From Siphonodentalium dalli (lineage: Eukaryota > Mollusca > Scaphopoda > Gadilida > Siphonodentaliidae): DNA of 64,000 nt. The number at the start of each line of letters is the position of its first letter. Positions within the stretch are counted from its first letter, which is position 1. The translations under genes and the position numbers were made by a program. The stretch spans positions 196,201,948 through 196,265,947 of the forward strand of contig CP136064.1 of NCBI GenBank assembly GCA_032622095.1. Reading direction: 5' to 3'. Shown in pieces: positions 11,299-22,553 of this stretch. The notes beneath the pieces were generated by a model, which was not told where the DNA came from, did no database searches, and saw nothing but the letters and a program-made list of their open reading frames with translations.

Positions 11299-11828
11299 AA
11301 AGGGCCATAACTCCAGTAAAAAGTACCGGATCAAACCCATATTCGAACTCGATCTGTATTTTGAGTTGAGAAACTCATATACAAAATTTGGTTCCTATCA
11401 GTTGAAAAATTGTTGATTTATCGAAGCATTCATGAATTCTATGTCAAAGGGCCATAACTCCATTAAAAAATATCGAATCAAACCCATATTCGAACTCGAT
11501 CTGTATTTTGGGTTGAGCAACTCACATACCAAATTTGGTTATGGTCAGATAATTTCTTTTTGAGTTATGGCAGCATGCATAAATTCTAAGTTGAAAAAGG
11601 GCCATAACTCCGTAAAAAAAACTCGGATCTGTATTTGGTGCTGAGAAATTCATATACAAAATTTGGTTCCGATCAGATAGAAAATATTTCAGTTATCGCA
11701 CCATGCGTAAAGTGTCTACAGACAGACAGACAGACAGACAGACAGACGGACGGACGGACTAACGACGAGTGGTCAATCCAGGCAACGACACTATGTTTAC
11801 CATACTATGGTATGGGTAAACATAAAAA
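11299..11828 (+). mobile_element. Pearl/Helentron-like element P1, 3' part only
   Basis: Three tandem units of 140-150 bp each begin AGGGCCATAACTCC and contain TTCGAACTCGATCTGTATTT. After them come a GACAGACAGACAGACAGAC run (11710-11758) and the terminal palindrome TTTACCATACTATGGTATGG. The 5' end is missing. It directly abuts the large foldback element that follows. Confidence 0.7.
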
Positions 11829-12159
11829 GGTGGCCGTGTAGACTTCAGACAAGATGGCGTCCATCCTGGCCGCCATTTTTCAGATCAGACCCAAAGTCAG
11901 TTTTATGCAAATTATAGCGGGAAAATCTAGTAAAATGTATACAAATGTATATATTTTCGTGAAGCTAAGACATAATGACACTTTTTTGGCGCAAAATTGT
12001 AACTCACCCTCCAAGATGGCCGCCAAAATGGCCGCCAGAAGTTGAAAATATGACGTATTTTCACAAATATCTTCTAGATCAGTTCATATTGTTTGGAACT
12101 GGTTGAGTAATGTGACTTTATTTTGTGTTTTGTATATTAACTGATCATTGGCGCGGCGT

Positions 12160-12655
12160 GTATGAATACAGTATACAGTGAGTTGCTGAATTGTCATGTG
12201 TGAGGTGTATATGCAAGTACGGAAGGTATAAGTGGTCGTGTGTGTGGGTATTCGTATATCTGGAAGGGCTCACAATTAGTGAGGTGTATATGTATACCTG
12301 GATTGACCCTATGGTCATGGGTATGGCGAATAGGTATACATGCAGCACTTGGCTGTATGGTCCATAGTGAGATGAATATGTATGCACTGAGTGAATGTAT
12401 GATCGTGAATGTGGTGCATATGTGTACATAGAGTGACTATATGGTCATGTGCCAGGTGTACGAGTACACCTGGTGTTCATGTATGGTGAATCGTGGCTGT
12501 ATCGTCATTTTTGGTATATAACCAAGTATGGCTGTATGGTCAGGTGTACGTGTATAAAGTGGGTGATATATTGTCATTTGTGTGGTGTTTATGTACATAT
12601 GGAGTGACTGAGGTAATGGGTGGGTTGTACATGTGTACCTTGGGTGGCTATCGCT
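12160..12655 (-). repeat. 42-bp degenerate minisatellite, short arm
   Basis: Units such as GTGACTGTATGGTCATGTGT and AGGTGTATATGTATACCTGG recur with a period near 42 bp. They are the complement of the array at 12778-14410. Because 42 is divisible by three, several frames stay open through the array; these are not taken as genes. Confidence 0.8.
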
Positions 12656-12777
12656 TTCCACAATAACTCAAGCCTTAAGGATATGTTAATCAATAGAGAG
12701 GTCATGTCAGAGAGTTCTCCATCTTGATGGTGTTTATGTACATGGGGGGAAACATTAAACATGGAAAGCGTTAGCCA

Positions 12778-14410
12778 CCCATTATCACACAGTCATTCCA
12801 TATATACATAAACACCACAGACACAACAATATAGTGACCCAATTTTTATACGTACACCTGACCCATTACCACGGATGAGCATACATCCATGAGTCACAAT
12901 GGAGGCCCACCGGGTATACTCCTAAACATGACCCATAACCATATAGTCACTCCGTGTATACCCATGCATTCACCTCACGATTGGCCATACGGTAATCCCC
13001 TATATACCTATTCTCCACATAGATGGTCAAATAGACATACAATATATACATCAACACCACAACAATGACAATAGAGTCACTCCAGGTATACATATGCACA
13101 TCACCAATGGCCATATAGCCACTCGCTTCATACACATACCCTCACCCATGCCACCTGGTATACTCCTTCACCTGACATATGTCCATATAGTCACCCCATG
13201 TGTACCCATTCAAGACATTCATACATGCTCATGGTCAATCCTTGTATACATATTGACCTCACCATTGGCCATGTCACTCCATGTATCCCTATGTGTCGCA
13301 CCATAGCCGAATAGCGACACAAGATATACTAATACACCCCAGCTATGTCAGAAAAGTCACTCCATGTATGCATATGCACCTCACCCATGGCCATATAGCC
13401 ACTCGCTATATACACATACCCCTCGACCATGACCATATAGCAACACGTGTGTATACCCGTATAACCTACACATGACCATACCACCATGAGTCACCAAGCA
13501 GGAACACCAGGTATACTCATACACCTGACACATGACCATTAAGTCACTCCCTGTATAGATATTCATTACATTTATGATCATACAGTCATGTACTCATATC
13601 ACCATTGACCATACAGTCACTACATGTATATCTATTCGACACACATAGTCATATAACCACTCGATATATACATATGCAGCCCACCCTAGACCATAGAGTC
13701 ACTCCAGGTATACATATACACCTCACCAACGGCCATTCAGCCCTTCCAGATATAGAAACAAATCTGCACACACGACCACTCATACCTTCCATACTTGCAT
13801 ATACACCTCACACATGACAATTCAGCAACTCACTGTATAATCATCCACGCCATCCATGGTCATACAGCTAATCCCCATACACCCACCAATGATAATACAT
13901 CCACGAGATATTTAAATATATACCACAAGGACACTCCATATATACCCACACCCTCGATAATGTCCACCCAGCTTACTCCAGGTATGCATATACACTGCAA
14001 TCATGACCGTACAGTCATTCCATGTATACCTATACACATTACCCGTAACAATAAAATAACTCCCAATTTATCCACACACCCCATCCATGACCTTACAGTC
14101 ACTCCATATATACATAATCAACACATAGGTGACCATGTAAATATATTCATACACCACATCAATGTCCATACAGGCACATCGGGTGCACCCGTACTGGATA
14201 TACACAACCATACAACATACAGTCAAACATTCATACCGATTCACCTCACACATGACCATGACCTCTCCCTGTATACCTATACATCTTACAATGGACAACC
14301 CACACATAACCATATAGTCACTCCTTGTATACCTATTCACATCATTCATGACATACAATAACTCCCTGTATACATATTCACCTCAACTATGATCATAGAG
14401 TAACTCCCTG
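12778..14410 (+). repeat. 42-bp degenerate minisatellite, long arm
   Basis: About 38 diverged units read ACCATATAGTCACTCCATGT then ATACCTATTCACCTCACACATG. Spacing of the CCATA.AG core is about 42 bp; for example, two units at 13389 and 13431 are exactly 42 apart. A 188-codon plus-strand open frame (13795-14361) is made entirely of these units and gives a repetitive His/Thr/Ile-rich peptide. It has no independent support as a protein. Confidence 0.85.
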
Positions 14411-15410
14411 ACTACCATCTTGGCATCCACCCTACATCCAGTTGATATTTTTTGTTACCATAGTGGACCAGAATAGCCACAGATTATGGTTCATCTCGGT
14501 TCCGTCTCAACGTTCTGCCCATTTCCATTCAATAATATGGCCAGAATCACAAAAGAGGTTCTCGGCAAAATTCCATACTTTAAAATGAATTTGTCATGCC
14601 CCATGAACTGGGACAACCAGAATAGAACATATTGTTGTCAGTTAATTAACTAACACGTATAATAACCAAGTGAGTCACAATTTACTACCTTTTCGGATAA
14701 CACAGAGAATAATGTTCAGGATATATGTAAAATAAACTTTTTACAAATTTGGTTGCCATTTTGGAAGCCATCTTGAGCAATTTGGTCTATAGATACCGTA
14801 GTGTGACACATTTAAGATGGACCAAAACAATGAACACATTTGAATCCAGAGACAGTTACGTTTTACCAATGATAGTTGCATTTTACTTGAAAAAATGGTC
14901 TATACCTGAAAAGTTAATTTTTGCCGAAATTTATGTCAAGTTTTTGAGAGAAAAGTCCAATATTTTTGATGATGTCAGTGGTAACAATAGTAACAATTAA
15001 CCATGGTGTATCAGATATGTTAGTATTCAATTTAGAGGAGGCAGAATAGCCAATTTTATACATCAACCACAACTAAAATATTTTCCATATTTTGGCGGCC
15101 ATTTTGGCAGCCATTTTGAGCCAAAGTAAGAATTTTGGTTCCAATGAGTTGGAATATTCATAGGTAATGATATGCCTCACTTACATTACAAAGTTCTGTT
15201 CATTTCTTGTTGAAATATGATTAAAATCCCAATTGTGATTTTTTGTGAAATTTTATACCGTGTTCCAATAATTGCATATTTAATTGCTCCAATGATCAGT
15301 TAATATTCAAAACACAATATAAAGTCACAATACTCAAACAGTTCCAAACATCATGAACTGGTCTAGAAGATATTTGTGAAAAAAAGTCATATTTTCAACT
15401 TAATCCTGAT

Positions 15411-16199
15411 TCACAGAACTTTCAACCGGGTGTGATTTCATGAAGAACGTTTATTTATCAAATAACATACTTGTCCATATAGGCATATATGTATAGCAGA
15501 TGATGAGATAGTTATGACAGAAAGGTCACGAGGGGTGATTCAAATAACAAAGTATTCCCATGTTCATGAGATTATATGTATAACGAGTGTGATATATGTC
15601 TCGATATTGACTTACTGTATTTACGCAGCAATAAAAACAGTATGTGACTTTAAGTTGATTTTATGGGTGAAATATGGATCACAGGCAGCGACATGTACCC
15701 TCATTGGATTCAGCATACTTGAATTATGCTAGAAAACTTAGTTTCATGCTTTTCCCCAAAAATGCCTCTAGGGTTCTAGTATTCCACAAATGTAGCTTTT
15801 CCGACCAGACTATTAAACTTTATTCAATAAACTACAAAAATAAACATAAATTGCAATAGATAAACATGCTATAATAAGAAATAAATATATATATAGATAA
15901 ACCAGGAAACACGGAAACATTACATTATACGGTGATTCGCGGTTTTTGAAAATGTTGATGGTAGATTTCAACTCTGAGCTATGGTTTTCCCCGACGGCTC
16001 ATTAATGGTGAAAATTTGATTTAATAAAACTGTGATGGTAACAATAAACCACCGTCCTGTACTTTTAGCGAATTAGTGTTTAGTTTGGACAATCGTTGTA
16101 AAAACAAAGAGTCCATTCCAGCACAATAGCTGATGTAAAAACAACGTGTCACTGCATGCTCTAATTACCTGTGAAGTCACCATTGTTCAATCAGTTTGT
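15411..16199. other. Intronic sequence, nothing recognised
   Basis: AT-rich sequence between the foldback element and the pogo-like right end. Small open frames at 15514-15859 show no motif and no matching splice borders. Confidence 0.4.
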
Positions 16200-16859
16200 G
16201 ATATAAGCAAACATGTATCTATCTGTGTCGGCATGTATCTGAAGGTGGTGCAGTGCAGTAACCAATTCTGGTTTAGGCGCATCTAATTAGACACCTGTTG
16301 TTTTAATCCGTTTCAAAGCTTTGCCGATACAAAAGACCGCTAACTAAATTGGTACGCTTATTCAATAGTACGAAATACATTACCTGTGTGCACGCGTGTT
16401 CGTCTGGTATCGCTTTCGGAATTTATTTAGAATAAGATCAAATATAAATACGGCAGTATCTTTTTATTCTCAGGCATTATATTAGGTTTAATTTGTAAAT
16501 AAATTTGATTAATGTTCCAGGAACACTTTTTTGTCCATTTGTAACTAACTGTTGTCACTGACGGTGATCGCGGTCAAACACAGGTCAACTCAAATGCAGA
16601 AACGTTCACATCATTACCTTTTAAATTATTGCATTCGGTCTCTTCCATCGCTTTAAGCGTTCGGATTTTGGAGTAAGACATTAGTGTATTTGTTCATTTA
16701 CGGACTAATAAAGCTGTCCGGTATTCGGAGTACAGAGGTTTCGGATTACAGAAGTAATAATTAGTGACAATGTACTTGGGTAAATTCAGGACCGAACAAT
16801 TCGTTCGGAATGGAGAGGGGTTCGGATTGTAGAGGGTCCGGTTCGGAGAGGTTTCACTG
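16200..16859 (-). mobile_element. Right end of a pogo/Tc1-like DNA element
   Basis: It ends CGGTTCGGAGAGGTTTCACTG followed by TA. Inside it are many diverged 'TTCGGA(T/A)..AGAGG' words, for example at 16725-16850. This is the inverted counterpart of the end at 9056. The inner border is uncertain; the coordinate marks where the motif-bearing sequence starts to be plausible. Confidence 0.45.
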
Positions 16860-16861
16860 TA

Positions 16862-17732
16862 TAATAAATGAGCTCCCACGAAAGATTAAAGAAAGTACCC
16901 ATTTATAATAGATATATATATATTTTTTTTTTTAATGAGAACAAAGAATAATAAAGGAGAAATGACAAAATACACGCACGCATTCATGCTCTCAATCCAG
17001 GACAAGGGAGAGCAGACTCTACCATGCCCTGGCCTACTTTCTTACCAGTGACATGTCTTTCAGAAATATTTAAAGGCACATATTGCACCGTTCAAACTTT
17101 ACAGCAAGACGAAGCAATGATACTAGTTTCTACCTTGACATATCTTTGACGGAAAATTGGCGTTCTTTAGCTACAGTAATGGTGATACGAACAATATACT
17201 AATTTTTATCCTTCAGAATAACTTTAAATGTCCCGTATTAAAACAGCTAAAGTGGTTGATGGTGTGTAATATTTAAGGTTTGCAGAATCAAAGTTCCAAA
17301 TAATATGTGCAACTTTAATTAATTTACATTCTGAATTTTTCCACAAACAGTATATAATTAGTAGAGTTAACCATATTGAAACTGTATTGTAAATAATGGT
17401 TCGACAGCCATCAGGAAAATACACAACGCTCTGTGTTTTAGTTTTTCGTACTGTGACTGAAAACTGTTGTGATGTGTTTTAGCAAACCAGTATATCTATT
17501 GCAGTTTTCGTAGAACATGATTGGACAAATTAAAAAGATCAGTGTAATTACATTGGATATATATCTTTCGCTCGGGTACCGGGAAATTAAGTTTTTTGTG
17601 TATGTTGTTCAGGGTCACTGTTAAGGTCGGGTGTAGTTTTGAGTATGCAATATATTCAAATGCTGCGATTTGAATTACTCAAATTGCCAGTTTCACAAAA
17701 AAATATTCACGAAAAGAATTTTACTTCGTATC
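16862..17732. other. Intronic sequence, nothing recognised
   Basis: AT-rich, with a short run of TATATATA at 16912-16932. No exon of the MUS81 family and no repeat shared with the rest of the window was found here. Confidence 0.4.
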
Positions 17733-18909
17733 TAGGGCTGGGCGATATTGGCCCCAAAAAATATCGCGATATTATGGTGACAACATCGCGATACACGATA
17801 TGATCGCGATATTATTTTGGTATATTACAATTGGTAAGTACAATGTACAATATATGCAATATTTCATGAATAAAGTTTGCACAATGCATCCCTACGTTTT
17901 ATTTACAATTTGTGGGTCATGAGAGGTCGAGTAAATGTGTATTGAACAATTATCAGTAACATTACAGTATACATGTATATAATGACCACTCGTCTGCAAC
18001 AATTGACAGTTTGCCGAAGGAGAAACAATAACTTTGAAACAAAGGGATATAATCATATTACACGACCCACGTGCGTTTTGGCATGAATTTTTTAGAGTTA
18101 TATCCCTTTGACCATAGCGCTCAACACCGTGACCATGCACACATTGAGCACCGCATTCGGTTTCAAATTTCCATTTTATTAATTCGTGAGGAATTGGTTG
18201 TTTGTGAGACTATTTATCAGTGGTAATTGGTAGTTGGTAGCACCGTGAATTAGCGACGACAATGCCACAATGGGCAGTGCCGAGGCAAAAGCCGACGTGA
18301 AATGAATTTGCGCCGGCATTTTTTTAGCTGAGGAAAATAAATATAGACAATCATGTTCAATTAGTTTGTGAATTTGACATTTGTTGAAGCGATAGCAATG
18401 CCATGATCCGTACGGTACATGTCCACAAAATCATTTTACTCGCAATTTGCACACATTGAGACGATCAGCTAGACTAAGTGTGGTCATTATAAAATCTGAC
18501 ATCGTAATTCGTCTCCAAGCAACCGGTTACGGTTGATAGAGCAAGCTGCACCAACTTGAAAGGAGGTCATTGTGCCAGTCGCATGCGCGCGACATACCAA
18601 TCTCACAGTGTAGCCAACTGATGCTACTAGTATCTCTTTGATGTTTCCGACGAAGCATATCCAACTTGACAATAACGTGCTCCGATGTTTTAAAACGTTT
18701 TGACTGTTTCGACTGCGTATTTCCGGGAAGTTTGGGACTATTATACTTACTTTAACTTCGCTGTTTGATGGGACCATGTGATGGGTTGAAACATGGAGAA
18801 TATTACAACTTGGGACGGTATTACGATATTTTTATTTCAGACGATATTATTGACGATATCAAAATTAAAACCGGGTATACCCGATATATCGTCATACCGC
18901 CCAGCACTA
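17733..18909. mobile_element. Non-autonomous hAT element, 1177 bp, next to MUS81 exon 1
   Basis: The exact 8-bp direct repeat TTCGTATC lies at 17725-17732 and 18910-18917. The element starts TAGGGCTGGGCGATATTGG and ends ATACCGCCCAGCACTA. 'GGGCTGGGCGATAT' ends are familiar from animal hAT elements. Subterminal TATCGCGATAT words are clustered in the first 100 bp and ATATCG words in the last 120 bp. No transposase frame is visible. It is inserted in MUS81 intron 1 so that only ten intronic bases separate the splice donor from the target duplication. Confidence 0.9.
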
Positions 18910-18927
18910 TTCGTATCTATAACTCAC

Positions 18928-19081
18928 CTTTCCAAATACGTACTGCATCTTTGAATCTTTTCCAGCTGCCTCATCTCGCCATTCTGTCAGAAATTGTACA
19001 AATAGAGGGTTTGTGGCTGGCCTCCTTCTCTTCTTTCTTTTACCATAGAGAGGATGCAGGTCATCCATTGCCATTAACTTT
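18928..19081 (-). CDS. mus81: MUS81 homologue, first coding exon
   Basis: MUS81 is the catalytic subunit of the MUS81-EME nuclease, which cuts 3' flaps, replication forks and nicked Holliday junctions in the nucleus. The exon has acceptor TATCTTTTCAG before 19081 and donor GTGAGT at 18927. From the first ATG (19074) there are exactly 49 codons, ending in phase 0. An alternative ATG is at 19068 in the same frame. The peptide has a basic GKRKKRRRP stretch, then NPLFVQFLTEWRDEA and MQYVFGK. It matches the family signature 'NPLF..WL.EWRDEA......FVF.KAL' at the start of the helix-hairpin-helix domain. The acceptor just upstream suggests a separate 5' UTR exon, which I did not find. The nuclease domain lies outside the window. 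Confidence 0.92.
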
Positions 19082-19374
19082 CTGAAAAGATAACAGAAAA
19101 GAGATATAAGTTATAAGATTTAAAGTCCCATTCCTCTAGGGGCTGTGGGGGGGGGTGGGGTTATGGTAAAAATATTTTTTCCAAGAATGAATAGCTGTGT
19201 AGTCGAGGGGACCAAATGGCATGCGAAAGTGGTCATGAGTTGGTAAAATTGGGAGAATCTTCTGAATGTTCTCAAGCTGAAAGAATACTCTAAAACTACT
19301 TGAGATTTTGAATGCAATACTTCACAATTTCAACAAACATTTGAATAGTTTCAAACTAGTTTGGGAAGAAAATA
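19082..19374. other. Upstream of MUS81 exon 1, no promoter recognised
   Basis: It contains the acceptor-like tract of exon 1 and a G-rich run (GGGGGGGGTGGGG near 19147). No TATA box, initiator or CpG-rich block can be supported. Confidence 0.35.
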
Positions 19375-20397
19375 GTGTGGGCATATCTATAACCTGTGAC
19401 TGATATACTCAGACATATGGACTGTAAAGTAAGCATTTAAAAACAAAAATCAGCATTTTCATATAAACAAAGATGAATAACTTTAGAACAAAAAACCAAA
19501 ACAAAACAGTTGAATGTGCCATTAAATGTCCTCATAGTGGTGAACATCCATACAAAATTTCATTGAGATCCGAGCATTACTGTTCAAGTTATGACCTGAA
19601 CAGACATCAGATGGACCAAACAGCCAGACCAAACATTTCCAGATAAACAAAGATGAATAACTCTAGAATGGAAAAGCGGAACAGAACAATGGAAACACTC
19701 TATTGAATGTCCTCATAGTAGTGAACATCCATACCAAATTTCATTGAGATCCCAGCACAAATGTTGAAGTTACGACATGAACAGACACCAGATGGACCAA
19801 AAAGCCAACATTTCCAGATAAACAAAGATGTATAACTCTAGAATGGAAAATCCGAACAAAACGATGGAACCCTCTATTTAATGTTCTCATAGTAGTGAAC
19901 ATCCATACCTAAATTTCATTGAGATCCAAGCACAAATGTTGAAGTTATGACATGAACAGACACCAGATGGATAAAAAAGCCAACATTTCCAGATAAACAA
20001 AGATGTATAACTCTAGAATGGAAAATCCGAACAAAATGATGGAACCCTCTATTTAATGTCCTCATAGTTGTGAACATCCATACCAAATATCATTGAGATC
20101 CCAGCACAACTGTTAAAGTTACGAATTGAACAGACACAAGATGGACCAAAAAGCCAACATTTCCAGATAAACAAAAATGAATAACTCTAGAATGGAAAAT
20201 CCGAACAAAACGATGGAACCCTCTATTTAATGTCCTCATAGTTGTGAACATCCATACCTAATTTCATTGAGATACGAGCACTATTATTCAAGTTATGACA
20301 TGAACAGACATCGGACGTACGGATGGACGGACGGCATGACGCATGCACGGACAGGTGCAAAACAGTATACCCCCCTTTTTTTTTTAAAGGGGGTATA
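19375..20397 (+). mobile_element. Element with five 175-bp core units and terminal hairpin, family P2
   Basis: Start GTGTGGGCATATCTATAACC is shared with 8410. The landmark AACAAAGATG.ATAACTCTAG recurs at about 19463, 19641, 19816, 19991 and 20165, giving periods of 178, 175, 175 and 174 bp. A GGACGGACGG tract follows, then TATACCCCCC, a T run and GGGGGTATA, which form a terminal hairpin. The unit number differs from the copy at 8385 (three), as expected for an element whose core expands and contracts. Confidence 0.75.
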
Positions 20398-20975
20398 TTA
20401 GTTAATAAAAACTAGAGTGTTTTATTAGAATATTTTACCATGAATATGCAATGATAAAAAAAAATTCTAGTTTTTATTTGGGACGCATTTCTTTATCTTT
20501 ATGGGCGCAAAATTTACCAACTCAAATCTGGGAGAATATATTGGGCTGGAGTACGTCAGACAAGTCTCGCCGAAGACAGCTCACCCCGGCCATATTTCCA
20601 TAACAAATGTCTCAGGTGTAAAAACAAAATTAGTTTCAGTTGATTAGAATGATTTACATAATAACAGTGATAAATAGGGCGCCAAGTTAATTTGTGACAT
20701 AATTGAGGTACATGATGAAAAGGGGCTTAATAAGATTGACATGATTTATTAAAACTTAAATATAAAAAGACGATTGGGTCGTTGCGGTGATGTGGTTGTC
20801 ATGACATCTGGTCATATCGAAGGGTCTTCATCTAGAAGATCACTGGTTAAAAATCGTTGAGATTCTCCCAGCATGTTAATTTATTTTGAATTAATTTAAT
20901 TTATTTTATTTTATTTTTATATATATTTATTATGTTGACATTTTTTTTAATTTATTTAAACATATATATAACTTT
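20398..20975. other. AT-rich stretch with one small hairpin
   Basis: A short palindrome at 20403-20482 has AATAAAAACTAGA facing TCTAGTTTTTATT, with an A/T-rich loop. From 20875 to 20960 the sequence is almost only A and T. Nothing else was recognised. Confidence 0.5.
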
Positions 20976-21905
20976 TACAGTAAGGGCTATATAGGAATAA
21001 TATAGAATAATTTATGTAGCTAATCTTTTAATATTCCTTTAGAACCAGATCTCAGATAGATCTTTAGATGTTTTGAGGCACACACACAGAGTGACTAAAA
21101 GGCAAGGCGACCAAGTTTCCCTGCCTTACCCCACACTGTTGGGAATTATTATATATTATTTTGTAAATAACGCTTTGTGCTGGGTGCTTTTTATGCATGA
21201 TCTATGTTTTCAAGGGCCATAATAAGTGATTTGACCCCATGTTCAACAGATCGTTTCAATACGTCTTTTCTTGTTTAAACACAGACCTTCCCTACCTCAA
21301 AATATGCATTTCTGATCATTAATTTCTGAGAATCGTCTCTACCTTGGTCAATTATGGCCGAACCTATTTCAATACGATGAGATACAAGGAATAAAATCAA
21401 AACAGGGGTTTGGAGACTGATACATTATTATCAGGGATGGAGACATTAATTTTCATAGATTTGTGAGCCGAGACATGCCCTACATTTTACATTAAGGGCT
21501 ATAAGAATAATATATAATAATTTATCACCTCAGTCATTTAATATTCATTTAAACCACACCTTAAGACAGTTCTTCATAAGTTTTGAGCCACATACAGAGT
21601 GACCAAGTCGAGCCGAGACCTGCCCTACCTTTTAAATTGAGGTCTATATGGGAATAATATAGAATCATTTATGTAGTTAATCTTACTATACATGGGCTAC
21701 CTCAAAATATACATATGCATTTTCAGAAATGCGGGGCAGGTGTGTGGTAAGGCAGTGGAAACATGGTCTCCTTGTATTTGGTCACTCTGTATGTGGCTCA
21801 ACACTTCTAAAGAACTGTCTGAGATGTGGTTTTAAACAAATATCAAATCATAAATGATTTTATATTATTCTCATAGGCCTTAAAGGTATGGCAGGTCTCG
21901 ACCCC
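20976..21905. mobile_element. Foldback-type element with long diverged inverted arms
   Basis: The left arm at about 20982-21130 (AGGGCTATATAGGAATAATA, CAGATCTCAGATAG, CAGAGTGAC, TTTCCCTGCCTTACC) is the complement of the right arm at about 21745-21890. A third, direct copy of the same block is at 21490-21690. There is no coding frame. The borders are approximate and no target duplication was found. Confidence 0.55.
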
Positions 21906-21960
21906 AAAAAAGGAAGCTCAAATGGCTGTTGTATTCCGACGTCGCACTTAGGACACTATA

Positions 21961-22293
21961 TGTGACCCGCCATATCAAATCCAGTCGTAAGTCGGGATTT
22001 TTTTACCCTGTGCCAATGCATTCTCTTATATATGCGAGTCGACCATAGGTCGCCTCGCATATATAAGAGAATGCATTGGCCTAACAATTTTTTACAATTT
22101 TAATAATTTTTTCTTGTATTCTTTAACAATTTTATAATTTCACCCATACAGAGCCCCAGACAAACATGAGCAGACGACACTCTTCTATATGCTTCTATAT
22201 ATATGTGTGGGGCTCCCTGCAGGGTAATGGATGTTTTTTATTTTATGTCCTAAAAATCCCGACTTACGACTGGATTTGATATGGCGGGTCACA
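21961..22293. mobile_element. Foldback element with TGTGACCCGCCATATC ends, TA flanks
   Basis: Terminal inverted repeats of about 38 bp match almost perfectly: TGTGACCCGCCATATCAAAT at 21961 and its complement ending at 22293. TA lies on each side (21959-21960 and 22294-22295). It contains the TATATATGCGAG hairpin near the left end. The 333-bp copy has its middle inverted compared with the copy at 1634-2078. Confidence 0.85.
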
Positions 22294-22318
22294 TATGCTT
22301 ATTCTAAGGAATCTATTG

Positions 22319-22553
22319 TGCATATATAGCAGGTATGGCACAGTAGCATGTTATATATACGTCTCCGAGACATGCCGAGCATTGCCCATGATGGCACCCA
22401 TTCCCAAAATCTCAAAATTACACTTGCTTCTAAAAATAGGCCCCTTGTACATGTATGTTGTATAGTCCCAGACATATTCAAGGAGCAATGCTCGGCATGT
22501 CTCGGAGATGTATATATAACATGCTACTGTGCCATACCTGCTATATATATACA
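22319..22553. mobile_element. Small palindromic MITE, arms about 65 bp
   Basis: The left arm (TATATAGCAGGTATGGCACA ... GAGACATGCCGAGCATTGC) is the near-perfect complement of 22484-22553. The loop between them is about 95 bp. It follows the previous foldback by only 25 bp. Open frames on both strands here are products of the palindrome. Confidence 0.8.

Larger units (their letters stand above)
11840..15405. mobile_element. Large foldback element with minisatellite interior, truncated copy FBM-1
   Basis: The left and right flanks are inverted to each other. The block around 12005-12150 (AAAATGGCCGCC, AATATCTTCTAGATCAGTTC, TTAACTGATCATTGG) is matched by its complement at 15290-15400. The interior carries the 42-bp repeat first in minus orientation (12160-12655), then in plus orientation (12778-14410), around a short hinge. 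In the hinge GGGTGGCTATCGCTTTCCA faces its complement TGGAAAGCGTTAGCCACCC. The part at 14680-15300 is colinear with the arms of the complete element at 45658-49856. The outer ends present there are missing here, so the borders are approximate. Confidence 0.75.

Noticed and set aside
13795-14361. 188-codon plus-strand open frame
   Set aside because: Made wholly of 42-bp minisatellite units; openness follows from a period divisible by three, and other frames of the array are open too.
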